Positions 1-13,029 of a stretch of 64,000 nt of DNA are shown here, one piece after another. Numbering within the stretch: the stretch's first letter is position 1; every line of letters starts with the position of its first letter. This DNA comes from Prauserella muralis (lineage in GTDB: Bacteria > Actinomycetota > Actinomycetes > Mycobacteriales > Pseudonocardiaceae). A program made the position numbers and the translations under genes. Below the pieces are notes generated by a model. The model did no database searches, had not been told where the DNA came from, and worked only from the letters and a program-made list of their open reading frames with translations. The DNA lies in assembly GCF_003202285.1 (NCBI RefSeq), contig NZ_MASW01000002.1, positions 186,001 through 250,000 on the forward strand, given 5' to 3'.

Positions 1-2
1 GA

Positions 3-86
3 TTCGATGGCTACGACGGTACGGGACGCGTGCCAGGGGAGGCGAGGCGTGAGGATCGCGCCGCCCCAGCGTTCATCCAGCGGTAA
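3..86 (+). CDS. possible C-terminal end of an upstream gene (partial)
   Basis: An open frame enters from the left edge and ends at a TAA at 84-86, encoding about 27 residues that end in AAPAFIQR. It lies just upstream of the MetE-like gene on the same strand. No family can be recognised from so short a tail, and other frames here are also open for a while, so this is only a suggestion that a same-strand gene ends here. The remaining 20 bases to the next GTG hold no clear signal except a run of G at about 88-93. Confidence 0.3.
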   Translation, partial: FDGYDGTGRVPGEARREDRAAPAFIQR

Positions 87-106
87 CAGGGGGAACAATC
101 AGCACC

Positions 107-1144
107 GTGAACGAGCGACTCTGGCCCAGCGGCGCGGCCACCGCCATCGGCTCCATGCCGGGTACCGACGCGGCCGAGGCCGCCGCCGTGGTACTCGGTG
201 AGTTGCCCGAGCTGCCGTACCTGCCCGAGCTGCCCGGCCGTGGCCTCGGCGCCGATCTCGTCGGCCGGACGGCGGGCCTGCTGGTGGACCTCGCCGTCGA
301 GGAGGTGCCCAGCGGTTACCGCGTGGCGGCGCGGCCCGGCAGGCACCACCGGAGGGCGGTGGACCTGCTGCGCTGGGACGTCGACGCCTTCGCCGAGGCG
401 GCCGACCGCGCGGGCGCCAGGCCCGCGGTGGTGAAAACCCAGGCCGCCGGGCCGTGGACGCTGGCAGCCCACGTCGAGCTGGCCCGCGGGCACCGGGTGC
501 TCACCGACCACGGCGCCGTGCACGATTTCGCCTCGTCGCTGGTCGAAGGTCTCGCCGCGCACGTCGCCGAGCTGGCGGAGCGCACCGGCGCCCGGGTGGT
601 GGTGCAGCTCGACGAGCCGGCCCTGCCCGACGTGCTCGCCGGGTCGCTGTCCACCGCCTCCGGCTACGGCACCGTCGACGCGGTTCCCGCCCCCGAGGCG
701 CGCACCCTGCTCGCCGACGTCATCGACGCCGTCGGCAAGAGCACCGGCACCCCGGTGATCGTGCACTGCTGCGCGACCCGTCCGCCGGTGTCGCTGCTGC
801 GCGCGGCGGGCGCCGGGGCGCTGGCCTTGGACGCGACCCTGCTCGACGGTGCACCCGGCAGCCTGCTGGACGAACTCGGCGAGGCGTGGGACGCGGGCAC
901 GGAACTGCTGCTGGGCCTGGTGCCCGCCGAGGCGCCTGCCGTGCCGCCGGAGCTGCGCGACGTGGCCGGGCCCGCGCTGCGCCTGGTCGACCGCCTCGGC
1001 TTCAACCGCTCGATCCTCGCCGAGCGCGCCCTGCCCACGCCGGCCTGCGGGCTGGCGGGCGCGACGAACGAGTGGCTGCGCACGGCACTGTCGCTGACTC
1101 GCGATCTGGGCAAAGCGTTCCTGGAGCCTCCTGAGGGCTGGTAG
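107..1144 (+). CDS. MetE-like C-terminal domain protein (UROD/MetE family)
   Basis: The 345-residue product resembles the C-terminal barrel of cobalamin-independent methionine synthase, and is about half the length of full MetE. Visible family features are QLDEPALPD near the middle, IVHCCA (the His-x-Cys zinc pair of MetE), and a third candidate zinc ligand in PACGLAG near the C-terminus. It therefore probably transfers a methyl group to a thiol, but lacks the N-terminal half that binds polyglutamyl folate, so the substrate is unknown. The M. tuberculosis gene next to ligA (Rv3015c) is the positional counterpart. GTG at 107 is the first start of the conserved reading; no strong ribosome site is seen. 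It is followed after 9 bp by the next gene, suggesting an operon running into ligA. Confidence 0.85.
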   Translation: MNERLWPSGAATAIGSMPGTDAAEAAAVVLGELPELPYLPELPGRGLGADLVGRTAGLLVDLAVEEVPSGYRVAARPGRHHRRAVDLLRWDVDAFAEAADRAGARPAVVKTQAAGPWTLAAHVELARGHRVLTDHGAVHDFASSLVEGLAAHVAELAERTGARVVVQLDEPALPDVLAGSLSTASGYGTVDAVPAPEARTLLADVIDAVGKSTGTPVIVHCCATRPPVSLLRAAGAGALALDATLLDGAPGSLLDELGEAWDAGTELLLGLVPAEAPAVPPELRDVAGPALRLVDRLGFNRSILAERALPTPACGLAGATNEWLRTALSLTRDLGKAFLEPPEGW

Positions 1145-1153
1145 GAGTGGGGA

Positions 1154-4522
<3,369 letters not shown>

Positions 4523-5149
4523 CGCCGCACGACGGCGATCGCGGCGGCGACGAGCAGCAGCGCGGCCAGGCCGAGCAGCGCGGTGGGCACAGGCCCGACG
4601 CCGTTGACGAGCCCGGCCAGGAGCTTCCTGCTGCGGGACTCGGGGTTGGCCAGCACCACCACGACGAACCCGGCCGCCAGCAGGCCCGCACCGGCCAGCA
4701 GCCACCGGCCCCGGCGGCCCGCCAGCCCGGCCCTGCGCCGGATCACCCTGGCCGCGCGCAGGATGCGCCCCGCCCGCAGCACGCGCAGCGCGCCCACCGC
4801 CAGCAGCAGGCGCAGGATCTGCACCGGGCCCACCACGAACACCACGGCAGGCACCGCGGCTCCGGCCACGAGGACCTGCCAGCGGTAGCGGCGCAGCCAG
4901 GTCACGACGCTGCCCGAGAGCCACAGCAGGATCAGCGACTCGCCCAGCAGCACCGCCAGGGACAGCCAGTTGAGCGTCCTGCCGATCACCGCCGTCGTGC
5001 CATCGGTGGTGGTGAGGAAGACGGCGGGCACCGACACGAGCGCCGCGACGAGCACGGGGACGCTCAGCGCCTCCTCGATGCGCTCCGCGCGGTCCCGCGG
5101 TGCCGGTTGCCCACCCATCACCTGCGAGGTTACGCGGGCAGGCCCGCGT

Positions 5150-5803
5150 TCAGCCGTCGAGCACGACCGCGACGATGCCCGCGAGGTGGGCCAGTCGCGC
5201 GACCTCCGCCGCCCGGAACATCGGGCCACCGGGGCGGCCGACCAGCAGTGCCCGGTCGGGCTTGCCCAGCGGCGTCGCGGCGAGCTCGGTGCCCAGCTCC
5301 TGCCAGGTCTCCGGGATCCACGACTCCTCCGAGTCGAGCACCGTGGCCCGCTCCAGCGGCAGCCACGGCATGTCGGTGATGGGCGTCTCCGGCGCGGCGC
5401 CCGAGGACGCGACGCGCTCGATACCGCCGTCGGTGTGCTGGACCACCACCGACCAGCCCGCGCGGATGATCTTGGGCACCCCTTCGGCCAGCAGGTCCAG
5501 CCCCGAGCTGGGCCGCGCCGCGATCTCCTCCACGAGCTCCAGCTCGCGATGGGTGTCGAGCACGCCCGCGTACGGCCGCACGGCGTCCACCTCGACGCCC
5601 TCGACGCTCTCGGCCGCCGTGATCAGCGCGTCCGGCAGCCGACCCGACGGCAGCTCCACGACCAGGTCGTCGATGGCGATGCCGTTGCCGCGCTCGACCA
5701 CGTCGACGCTCAGGATGTCGGCTCCGGCCATGCCCAGCGCCGTCGCGACGGCTCCGAGCGTGCCCGGGCTGTCCGGCAGCTGGACCCGGATCAGGAAAGA
5801 CAC
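5150..5803 (-). CDS. ACT domain-containing protein
   Basis: The 217-residue product starts with an ACT domain (VQLPDSPGTLGAVATALGMAGADILSVDV, roughly residues 5-75), a small-molecule-binding fold that usually senses amino acids. The C-terminal half (from about residue 95) looks like a second, GAF-like regulatory fold. It corresponds by position to Rv3013 of M. tuberculosis, which also sits between ligA and gatC. GAGGAGG lies a few bases upstream of GTG 5803 and decides the start. It is divergent from gatC. The ligand is unknown; glutamine or a related amino acid is only a guess from the neighbourhood. Confidence 0.85.
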   Translation of the reverse strand: MSFLIRVQLPDSPGTLGAVATALGMAGADILSVDVVERGNGIAIDDLVVELPSGRLPDALITAAESVEGVEVDAVRPYAGVLDTHRELELVEEIAARPSSGLDLLAEGVPKIIRAGWSVVVQHTDGGIERVASSGAAPETPITDMPWLPLERATVLDSEESWIPETWQELGTELAATPLGKPDRALLVGRPGGPMFRAAEVARLAHLAGIVAVVLDG

Positions 5804-6143
5804 GGCGAGCCCTCCTCGGTGGTGGTCGGGCAGCACTCCGCGGCATCCCCGCGGCCCGTGCGCGTCTGCGCCAGCTTCCTCACCTCGTTCACCCAGCTCA
5901 CCGCAGCTTCCAGTGCTTCTTCCGCTCGGGCACTCCCTCCTCGCCGTGGAGCGCGTATGCCGGGCGCTGATTGTGGCAGAACGGCGACGCCAAGTGGAGT
6001 CGCCGTCACATGGGCGGCCCCACCACCGGTCCCGCACAACCCGATCGAGAGTGCGCCCGTGCACGCCATAGACTGCCCAGGGGAGCATCCATATCCACAA
6101 CATCGGTGTAGCGAATCGAGAACACCCTTCCGGAGTCGCCCGC
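5804..6143. other. 340-bp divergent intergenic region before gatC
   Basis: This gap separates the divergent ACT-domain gene and gatC. A TAGACT hexamer at about 6070 is a possible -10 box for the gat operon, and GGAG around 6132 is a plausible ribosome site for gatC GTG 6144. A minus-strand frame (5791-6069) is open but has no convincing coding character. No strong hairpin or repeat is evident. Confidence 0.4.
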
Positions 6144-6443
6144 GTGTCGAACATTTCCCGCGACGAGGTCGCGCATCTCGCCAAACTGGCCAGGATGGCC
6201 GTCACCGAGGAGGAGCTGGACGTCTTCGCGGGCCAGCTCGACCAGATCCTGGACGCGGTGGCGAAGGTCGGCGAGGTCGCCGCTGACGACATCCCGCCGA
6301 CGTCGCACGCCGTTCCGCTGACCAACGTGTTCCGTGAGGACGTGGTCCGGCCAGGGCTGACGCAGCAGGAGGCGCTGGCCGGTGCGCCCGCCGCGGAAGA
6401 GGGCCGGTTCCGGGTCCCGCGGATTCTGGGGGAAGAGCAGTGA
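6144..6443 (+). CDS. gatC: Asp/Glu-tRNA amidotransferase subunit C
   Basis: GatC (99 residues, normal length) is the small subunit that wraps around GatA and GatB in the GatCAB complex, which amidates misacylated Glu-tRNA(Gln) and, in some bacteria, Asp-tRNA(Asn). The N-terminus [22 protein letters not shown] is the family signature. GTG 6144 follows GGAG after a slightly long spacer. The last codons overlap gatA by 4 bp (GTGA), indicating coupled translation with the catalytic subunit. Confidence 0.96.
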   Translation: MSNISRDEVAHLAKLARMAVTEEELDVFAGQLDQILDAVAKVGEVAADDIPPTSHAVPLTNVFREDVVRPGLTQQEALAGAPAAEEGRFRVPRILGEEQ

Positions 6444-7945
6444 CGGACCTGACCAGGCTCACCGCCGCCGAGCTGGCGGCGAAGATCCATGCCCGCGAGG
6501 TCACCTCGGTGGAGGTCACGCAGGCCCACCTCGACCGCATCGCCGAGGTCGACGACGCGGTGCACGCGTTCCTGCACGTCGATGCCGAGGGCGCCCTCGA
6601 GGCCGCCCGCTCGGTGGACGGCGACCTGGCGGAGGGCAGGCAGCCCGCGTCGCCGATCGCCGGTGTGCCGCTCGCGCTCAAGGACGTGCTGACCACCAAG
6701 GGCGTGCCCACGACGTGCGGGTCGAAGACCCTGGAGAACTGGCTGCCGCCGTACGACTCGACGGTGACGCGCAGGCTGCGGAAGGCCGGGGTCGTCATCC
6801 TCGGCAAGACGAACATGGACGAGTTCGCGATGGGCTCGTCCACCGAGAACTCGGCGTTCGGGCCGACCCGCAACCCGTGGGACCGTGACCGCATTCCCGG
6901 CGGCTCGGGTGGCGGCTCGTCGGCGTCGCTGGCCGCGTTCGAGGCTCCGCTGGCGATCGGCACGGACACCGGCGGCTCGATCCGCCAGCCCGCCTCGGTC
7001 ACCGGCACCGTCGGGGTCAAGCCCACCTACGGCGGGGTGTCCCGGTACGGGCTCGTGGCGTTCTCGTCGTCGCTCGACCAGGCAGGCCCGTGCGCGCGCA
7101 CGGTGACCGACGCGGCGCTGCTGCACGAGGCGATCGCCGGGCACGACCCGCTCGACTCGACGTCGGTGAACGTGCCGGTGCCACCGGTGGTCGAGGCCGC
7201 GCGGCAGGGCGCCACCGGCGACCTGAAGGGTGTGCGGGTCGGCGTGGTCACCGAGTTCGCGGGCGAGGGCTACCAGCCCGGCGTGCAGCGTTCGTTCGAG
7301 GCGGCCGTGGCGCAGCTGCGGGAGCTGGGCGCCGAGGTGGTCGAGGTGTCGTGCCCGCACTTCACCTACGCGCTGCCCGCCTACTACCTGATCGCGCCGA
7401 GCGAGTGCTCGTCGAACCTGGCCCGGTTCGATGCCATGCGCTACGGCCTGCGGGTGGCCGACGACGGCGACCACAGCGCCGAGGAGGTCATGTCGCTGAC
7501 CCGCGAGGCGGGCTTCGGCGCGGAGGTCAAGCGGCGCATCATGCTGGGCACGTACGCGCTGTCGTCGGGCTACTACGACGCCTACTACGGCTCGGCGCAG
7601 AAGGTGCGCACGCTCATCACGCGCGACTTCACCGCCGCGTTCGAGCAGGTCGACGTGCTCGTGTCGCCGACGACGCCCACCACGGCGTTCCGCATCGGCG
7701 AGCGGGTGGACGACCCGCTGGCGATGTACCTGGCCGACCTGTGCACCATCCCGTCGAACCTGGCTGGCAACGCGGCGATGAGCGTGCCCAGCGGGCTGTC
7801 CGAGGACGACGGCCTCCCGGTGGGGCTGCAGATCATGGCGCCCGCGCTGGCCGACGACCGGCTCTACCGGGTCGGCGCCGCCTACGAGGTCGCGCGAGGG
7901 CCGCTGCTGGACCGGGTTCCGGAGCTGAAGGGAGTGTCGGCGTGA
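6440..7945 (+). CDS. gatA: Asp/Glu-tRNA amidotransferase subunit A
   Basis: GatA is the glutaminase subunit that releases ammonia from glutamine and channels it to GatB. The 501-residue protein belongs to the amidase signature family and shows the Ser-cisSer-Lys triad: Lys81 in [11 protein letters not shown], a cis-serine near 156 in [10 protein letters not shown], and nucleophile Ser180 in [13 protein letters not shown]. The start GTG 6440 lies in the 4-bp overlap with gatC. A 34-bp gap separates it from gatB. The gap holds a 13-codon ORF overlapping both genes. M. tuberculosis has pfkA between gatA and gatB; it is absent here. Confidence 0.98.
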   Translation: MTDLTRLTAAELAAKIHAREVTSVEVTQAHLDRIAEVDDAVHAFLHVDAEGALEAARSVDGDLAEGRQPASPIAGVPLALKDVLTTKGVPTTCGSKTLENWLPPYDSTVTRRLRKAGVVILGKTNMDEFAMGSSTENSAFGPTRNPWDRDRIPGGSGGGSSASLAAFEAPLAIGTDTGGSIRQPASVTGTVGVKPTYGGVSRYGLVAFSSSLDQAGPCARTVTDAALLHEAIAGHDPLDSTSVNVPVPPVVEAARQGATGDLKGVRVGVVTEFAGEGYQPGVQRSFEAAVAQLRELGAEVVEVSCPHFTYALPAYYLIAPSECSSNLARFDAMRYGLRVADDGDHSAEEVMSLTREAGFGAEVKRRIMLGTYALSSGYYDAYYGSAQKVRTLITRDFTAAFEQVDVLVSPTTPTTAFRIGERVDDPLAMYLADLCTIPSNLAGNAAMSVPSGLSEDDGLPVGLQIMAPALADDRLYRVGAAYEVARGPLLDRVPELKGVSA

Positions 7946-7979
7946 CCGCCGACGTACTTGTTACCGCGGAGGCGGCGAA

Positions 7980-9485
7980 ATGACAGCGGTTGCCGACCTG
8001 ATGGACTACGCCGAGGTCGTCGAACGGTTCGACCCGGTGCTCGGGCTCGAGGTGCACGTCGAGCTGTCCACGGATACGAAGATGTTCTGCGGCTGCCCCA
8101 ACCTCTTCGGCGGGGAGCCCAACACGCACGTGTGCCCGACCTGCCTCGGGCTGCCCGGCGCGCTGCCGGTGGTCAACGGCAAGGCCGTGGAGTCGGCGAT
8201 CCGCATCGGCCTCGCGCTGAACTGCGAGATCGCCGAGTGGTGCCGCTTCGCCCGGAAGAACTACTTCTATCCGGACATGCCGAAGAACTTCCAGACCTCG
8301 CAGTACGACGAGCCGATCGCGTTCAACGGTCACCTGGACGTCGTGCTCGACGACGGGGAGGTGGTGCGCGTGGACATCGAGCGCGCCCACATGGAGGAGG
8401 ACACCGGCAAGTCGCTGCACGTCGGCGGGGCCACCGGCCGCATTCACGGCGCGGAGCACTCGCTGCTCGACTACAACCGCGCCGGAGTGCCGCTCATCGA
8501 GATCGTCACCAAGCCCATCGTCGGCATGGGCGCCCGCGCGCCCGAGGTGGCGCGCGCCTACGTCACGGCGCTGCGCGACCTGCTGCGTGCCATGGACGTC
8601 TCGGACGTTCGCATGGACCAGGGCTCCCTGCGCTGCGACGCGAACGTGTCGCTGATGCCCAAGGGCGGCTCGGAGTTCGGCACGCGCACCGAGACGAAGA
8701 ACGTCAACTCGCTGCGCAGCGTCGAGCGGGCCGTGCGCTACGAGATGACCCGGCAGGCCGCGATCCTGGCCGAGGGCGGCACGATCACGCAGGAGACGCG
8801 GCACTTCCAGGAGGCCGACGGCAGCACCTCGCCGGGCCGCACCAAGGAGACCGCCGAGGACTACCGCTACTTCCCGGAGCCGGACCTGGTGCCGATCGCG
8901 CCGAGCCGCGCGTGGGTGGAGCAACTGCGCGCGACGATCCCGGAGCTGCCGTGGGAACGCCGCAAGCGGATCCAGGCCGAGTGGAACCTCACCGACGAGG
9001 AGCTGCGCGACCTCGTCAACACCGGCGCCGCCGACCTGGTGGCCGCGACCGTCGACGCGGGTGCCGAGCCCGGCGAGGCCCGCAGCTGGTGGGTGCAGTA
9101 CCTGACCCAGCAGGCCAACGCCCGCGAGGTCGAGCTCGCCGACCTGCCGATCGCACCCGCCCAGGTGGCACGGGTCATCGCGCTGGTCAACAGCGGCGAG
9201 CTGACGAACAAGCTGGCCCGTGAGGTCGTCCAGGGGGTGCTGGCCGGTGAGGGCGAGCCGGACGAGGTCGTGGAGAAGCGGGGCCTGAAGGTCGTCTCCG
9301 ACGACTCGGCGCTGCTCGCCGCCGTGGACGAGGCGCTGGCCGCGCAACCGGACGTGGCGGACAAGATCCGGGGCGGCAAGGTGCAGGCCGCGGGCGCGAT
9401 CGTCGGTGCCGTGATGAAGGCGACCAAGGGACAGGCGGACGCCAAGCGCGTGCGTGAACTGATCCTGGAGCGCGTCGGCGCCTGA
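7980..9485 (+). CDS. gatB: Asp/Glu-tRNA amidotransferase subunit B
   Basis: GatB phosphorylates and amidates the glutamyl (or aspartyl) group on misacylated tRNA. The 501-residue protein is of normal length. The N-terminus [12 protein letters not shown] and [21 protein letters not shown] (zinc-binding cysteine cluster) are diagnostic, as is [16 protein letters not shown]. The C-terminal tRNA-binding helical and YqeY-like tail ([20 protein letters not shown]) is present. ATG 7980 follows GGAGGCGGCGAA. It closes the gatCAB operon, with a small membrane protein gene only 7 bp downstream. Confidence 0.98.
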   Translation: MTAVADLMDYAEVVERFDPVLGLEVHVELSTDTKMFCGCPNLFGGEPNTHVCPTCLGLPGALPVVNGKAVESAIRIGLALNCEIAEWCRFARKNYFYPDMPKNFQTSQYDEPIAFNGHLDVVLDDGEVVRVDIERAHMEEDTGKSLHVGGATGRIHGAEHSLLDYNRAGVPLIEIVTKPIVGMGARAPEVARAYVTALRDLLRAMDVSDVRMDQGSLRCDANVSLMPKGGSEFGTRTETKNVNSLRSVERAVRYEMTRQAAILAEGGTITQETRHFQEADGSTSPGRTKETAEDYRYFPEPDLVPIAPSRAWVEQLRATIPELPWERRKRIQAEWNLTDEELRDLVNTGAADLVAATVDAGAEPGEARSWWVQYLTQQANAREVELADLPIAPAQVARVIALVNSGELTNKLAREVVQGVLAGEGEPDEVVEKRGLKVVSDDSALLAAVDEALAAQPDVADKIRGGKVQAAGAIVGAVMKATKGQADAKRVRELILERVGA

Positions 9486-9492
9486 GGTACCC

Positions 9493-10020
9493 ATGTCCTC
9501 GATCGGTCAGCGTGGTCTGCCCACGTGGCGGGAGTGGCTCGGGCTCGCGGCGGGCCTGCTCGCCGCGGTGTCGCTGTTCCTGCCGTGGACGCGGCTGAGC
9601 TCGCCCTCGCCCGAGATCCAGGCCGTGCTGGCCGAGTTGCCCGGCGCCGACGTGTCGCGCTCGGTGTGGGACTCGACGTTCTTCGCGTGGTTCCCGCCAC
9701 TGCTGATCCTCGCGATCGGGGTCGCGGTCGCCGTGTTCGGCAGGGTGCCGTCGGCGCGCACCGGCGGGCTGCCGCACCTGTGGCTGATCGCCGCCGGGGT
9801 GGCGCTCGTGGCGCTGGCGCTGGGCTGGCTGCTCATCGAATGGCAGTTCAGCGGTGAGGCCCGTGCCCTGCTTGCCGAGAGCGGCGTGTCCATCGGCGCC
9901 GGTCCCGGCCGGTACCTCGGCCTGGCGGCGGTGCTGGTGTCGCTGGTGGCGGCGGTACTGGACGTGCGCGCCGTCCGTGCCGAGTCCCGTCGCCCCCGCC
10001 GCCCCCACACCCGCCGCTGA
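9493..10020 (+). CDS. hypothetical four-helix membrane protein
   Basis: The 175-residue product has about four hydrophobic segments (LGLAAGLLAAVSLFL, PPLLILAIGVAVAVF, LWLIAAGVALVALALGWLL, YLGLAAVLVSLVAAVL) and an arginine-rich C-terminus expected to be cytoplasmic. No catalytic motif is visible and I do not recognise a named family. It starts 7 bp after gatB on the same strand and is probably cotranscribed. Its stop codon touches the first copy of the 30-bp-periodic intergenic element. Confidence 0.7.
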   Translation: MSSIGQRGLPTWREWLGLAAGLLAAVSLFLPWTRLSSPSPEIQAVLAELPGADVSRSVWDSTFFAWFPPLLILAIGVAVAVFGRVPSARTGGLPHLWLIAAGVALVALALGWLLIEWQFSGEARALLAESGVSIGAGPGRYLGLAAVLVSLVAAVLDVRAVRAESRRPRRPHTRR

Positions 10021-10108
10021 AGCTCCCCAATGCCACATTTGTTCCACTGGATGGAGCGAATGCGGCATTCGCTCCATCCAGTGGAGCGAATGCCACATTG
10101 GGGAGCTT
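10020..10108. repeat. 30-bp-periodic intergenic element, copy 1
   Basis: The element is bounded by AAGCTCCCC and GGGGAGCTT and contains three 11-bp cores AATGYSRCATT starting at 10029, 10059 and 10089. The 19-bp spacers are themselves near-palindromic (CGCTCC...GGAGCG). The middle core with its flanks forms a 17-bp-arm palindrome. It lies between the convergent membrane protein and PQQ-dehydrogenase genes. Confidence 0.9.
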
Positions 10109-10115
10109 GGGGCGG

Positions 10116-11303
10116 TCAGTCGCGGCCGGAGCCGGAGGCGGGCTGGCGCACGATGAGCACCACCCGGTCGTCGCTGGACACCGGCTGGCCGCCGTCCTTG
10201 TTGACGGTGCCCGCGACGGCGACGTCCGGTGTCACCGGATCGAGGCTGCTGAGCTTGCCGTAGCTGGTTCCGTTGGCGCCGTCCATCGTGACCTGCGGTT
10301 TTCCGCCCACCGAGCCCTCCTCGGTGAGCGGCAGATTCTGGATGTTGCCCGCGCCGGACGTGGCGACGGCGACCATGTCGGTCCAGTCGGCGCAACCGGT
10401 GACGCCCGGCTTGTCCGGCCACGTCCACGCGGGCACGTCGAGCGTCTTGCCAGGCTCGATCCGGTACAGCGCGTCCTTGGCGCCGCCCCGGTCGGTGACC
10501 CACAGCCGCGCGCCGTCGGTGGTCTTGCACAGGCCGCCCGGTGAGTGCAGGCCGCTGGCGATCACGGGCGAGTCCGGCTTCGGGTTGCCCTCGGCCGGCT
10601 TGCCCGCCGGTGTGATGCGCAACACCTTTCCGGCCAGCGACTTCGGGTCGGCGGCGGCCGCCGGGTTGCCCGCGTCACCGGTGGCCACGAGCAGCGCGCC
10701 CTTGCCGTCGGCGAGGATGGCCCCCCGGTTGCCGGTGGTGCCCTTGGGGATGCCGGTGAGCACCGGCTTGGGTTGCTGGCCCTCCGCGAAGCGCACGACG
10801 CGGTTGTCGGTGGGCGTGGTGAGGTAGGCGTAGAGCAGCCGGTCCTCGGTGAAGGTGGGCGAGAGCGCAAGGCCGGTGAGGCCGCCGTCGCCGGCTGCCG
10901 TGACCGGCAGTGTCGTGACCTCCGACTTCTTCGTGCCGTTGCCGACAAGGAACACGCGCCCGCTCTTGCGTTCGGCGGCGTAGGCGTTGACGGTCGAGCC
11001 GTCGGTGGGCAGCGCCGCCACCGCCGACACCGTGTCCAGGCAGGTCGCGATCACGGCCTTGTCGAAGTCCTTGCAGCCGTCCGGCGGCGGAATCGGCGTC
11101 TGCGACGTCGGTGGCTCGCTGGGCAGGCGCCGGGAGTCGGCTTCCGGCAGGTCGGGTTGCGGGCCCACCTCCGGGGTCAGCTCCGGCGCGGGCTCCCACG
11201 ACTGCCCGCCCGCGCTGTCGTCGAACTGGGCACAGCCGGACAGCAGCAGCGCGCCACTGGCGGCCAGTGCCAGCGGCCACGACCTCCGGGCCCGGATCCC
11301 CAT
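10116..11303 (-). CDS. PQQ-dependent sugar (sorbosone) dehydrogenase-like lipoprotein
   Basis: The 395-residue product is a predicted lipoprotein: RARRSWPLALAASGALLLSGC has an Arg-rich start, a hydrophobic core and the lipobox LSGC. A Pro-rich linker follows, then a six-bladed beta-propeller of the GSDH type (GGLTGLALSPTF, RGAILADGKGALLVATGDAGNPAAA, GKVLRITPAGKP, HSPGGL). These match the family that binds PQQ, calcium and sugars, but the substrate is unknown. It acts outside the membrane. ATG 11303 gives the signal peptide directly; no ribosome site is obvious, so it may be leaderless. Confidence 0.85.
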   Translation of the reverse strand: MGIRARRSWPLALAASGALLLSGCAQFDDSAGGQSWEPAPELTPEVGPQPDLPEADSRRLPSEPPTSQTPIPPPDGCKDFDKAVIATCLDTVSAVAALPTDGSTVNAYAAERKSGRVFLVGNGTKKSEVTTLPVTAAGDGGLTGLALSPTFTEDRLLYAYLTTPTDNRVVRFAEGQQPKPVLTGIPKGTTGNRGAILADGKGALLVATGDAGNPAAAADPKSLAGKVLRITPAGKPAEGNPKPDSPVIASGLHSPGGLCKTTDGARLWVTDRGGAKDALYRIEPGKTLDVPAWTWPDKPGVTGCADWTDMVAVATSGAGNIQNLPLTEEGSVGGKPQVTMDGANGTSYGKLSSLDPVTPDVAVAGTVNKDGGQPVSSDDRVVLIVRQPASGSGRD

Positions 11304-11366
11304 GATGATCGAGCCTAGGCGGCGCTGCGTGAACCGAGGGTAAGTGGGTCGCGGGCATGCGCCACG

Positions 11367-12281
11367 ATGGTGATCGTGACTGTGACGGTTCTGGTTCCCG
11401 ACGACGATGGTGTGGTGGCGCTCTCCGAGGTCGAGGGGGTGCGGCCCGTGCGCTACCGGGTGGGCGAGCCCCTGCCCGAGCAGGCGCGCGACGCCGAGGT
11501 GCTGATCCCGGGCGGCGGCGGGGTGCAGGCCCTGCTCGGCGAGCTGCCGAAGCTGCGGCTGATCCAGCTGCTGTCGGCGGGCGCGGAGCAGTGGATCGAC
11601 GTGCTGCCCGACGGGGTGCTGCTGTCCACGTGCCGCGGCGCGCACGGTGGCGCGACCGCCGAGTGGGTGGTGGCCGTGTTGCTGTCGCTCTACCGCGACC
11701 TGGGCGCCTTCGCGGACGGCCAGCGGGCGCGGGAGTGGGCGCCGCACGTCACCGACGGCCTGCAGGGCAAGCGGGTGCTCATCGTGGGTGCGGGAGACGT
11801 GGGCAGGCAGGCGCGGCGCAAGCTGGAGCCGTTCGACGCCAGGGTGACGATGGTGGGCCTTTCCGCGCGTCCCGGCGTCCACGGCGTGGGGGAGTTGCCG
11901 GAGCTGCTCGGCGACTGCGACGTCGTGGTGCTGCTGGTGCCCCTGACCTCCCGGACGCGGGGCATGGTCGACGCCACGTTCCTCGCCGCGATGCCCGACG
12001 GCGCGGTGCTGGTCAACGCCGCGCGGGGCGCGGTGGTGGACACGGACGCGCTGCTGGCGGAGCTGTCCTCGGGGCGGCTGCGCGCGGCGCTCGACGTGAC
12101 GGAGCCGGAGCCGCTGCCCGCCGGACACCCGTTGTGGTCGGCGCCCGGTGTGCTCATCACCCCGCACGTGGCGGGTTCCGTGCAGGGCTCGCGCCGCCGG
12201 TCGTACGCGGTGGCCGTCGCGGAGATCGAGCGCTACGTCAAGGGCGAGCTGCCCGACAACCTCGTGCACGGCGAGTACTGA
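11367..12281 (+). CDS. D-isomer-specific 2-hydroxyacid dehydrogenase
   Basis: The 304-residue product is an NAD(P)-dependent dehydrogenase of the D-2-hydroxyacid family. The Rossmann loop is VGAGDVGRQ. The C-terminal catalytic half shows VNAARGAVVDTDALLAEL, the Glu-containing LDVTEPEPLPAGHPLW, and the catalytic His in LITPHVAGS. The substrate loop differs from SerA, and there is no ACT domain, so a role other than serine synthesis is likely. It stands between a divergent lipoprotein gene and a DoxX gene. Confidence 0.88.
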   Translation: MVIVTVTVLVPDDDGVVALSEVEGVRPVRYRVGEPLPEQARDAEVLIPGGGGVQALLGELPKLRLIQLLSAGAEQWIDVLPDGVLLSTCRGAHGGATAEWVVAVLLSLYRDLGAFADGQRAREWAPHVTDGLQGKRVLIVGAGDVGRQARRKLEPFDARVTMVGLSARPGVHGVGELPELLGDCDVVVLLVPLTSRTRGMVDATFLAAMPDGAVLVNAARGAVVDTDALLAELSSGRLRAALDVTEPEPLPAGHPLWSAPGVLITPHVAGSVQGSRRRSYAVAVAEIERYVKGELPDNLVHGEY

Positions 12282-12364
12282 CCGCCGTGCGGGGTGTCCC
12301 CGTTGCCGCGAAATTCGGACACGGTTCACGCGATCTGGTGGAAAATGCTCTACTCTGCCCGCGC

Positions 12365-13027
12365 ATGAGCAGTCACGACGATGGGTTCGACGCGCCGACG
12401 ACGAAGATCCGTGGCGCAGAGTTCGACGGCAGCGGGTTCTCGCCGGGCGGCGGGTTCGACCAGCAGACGAGCGTGGTGAGCCGACCCGACGACGTCGACG
12501 ACGTCAGGGACGAGCAGAACCGCTGGCACGGCGGGCTCGACTTCGGCCTGCTGGTACTGCGCGTGCTCGTCGGCGGCACGATGGGCGCGCACGGCCTGCA
12601 GAAGCTGTTCGGCCTGTTCGACGGTCCCGGCATCGGTGGCTTCGCCCAGGCGCTCGACGGGTTCGGCTACACCAGCCAGACCACGCTCCTGGCGTGGATC
12701 ACCGCGCTGGCCGAGGTCGGCGGCGGGGCGCTGCTGGTGCTGGGCCTGTTCACGCCGCTGGGCGCCGCCGCGATCCTCGGGGTCGCGGCGAACATCGTCT
12801 ACGCGAAGTACACGCTGGGCGGCCGGTTCTTCACCGGCGAGAACGGCCTGGGCTTCGAGTACGAGCTGCTGCTGGGCGGTGCGGCGTTCGCCCTGCTGTT
12901 CACCGGCGCCGGGCGGGTCTCGATCGACAAGAACACCCCGTGGCGGCGCAAGCCGCTGCCCTACGCGATCCTCGGTCTCCTGCTGGCAGGCGCCGCCTCC
13001 GCCGTCGTCATCCTTCTCTTCCGCTGA
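12365..13027 (+). CDS. DoxX family membrane protein
   Basis: The 220-residue product has a hydrophilic N-terminal region of about 60 residues, then four hydrophobic segments with the DoxX signature GLLVLRVLVGGTMGAHGLQKLFG. DoxX-like proteins are membrane components linked to quinone or thiol redox chemistry, but the exact role here is unknown. TACTCT at 12351-12356 lies 8 nt upstream of ATG 12365 and no ribosome site is seen, so translation is probably leaderless. It converges on ilvD across a strong inverted repeat. Confidence 0.85.
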   Translation: MSSHDDGFDAPTTKIRGAEFDGSGFSPGGGFDQQTSVVSRPDDVDDVRDEQNRWHGGLDFGLLVLRVLVGGTMGAHGLQKLFGLFDGPGIGGFAQALDGFGYTSQTTLLAWITALAEVGGGALLVLGLFTPLGAAAILGVAANIVYAKYTLGGRFFTGENGLGFEYELLLGGAAFALLFTGAGRVSIDKNTPWRRKPLPYAILGLLLAGAASAVVILLFR

Positions 13028-13029
13028 GC

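Noticed and set aside
5791-6069. Minus-strand 92-codon frame between the ACT gene and gatC
   Set aside because: Low-complexity composition, no ribosome site, and an end that overlaps the well-supported start of the ACT-domain gene in another frame.
10020-10108. 30-bp-periodic element as a CRISPR array
   Set aside because: Repeats are only 11 bp, spacers are palindromic and shared between copies, there are always three units, and no cas genes are present.
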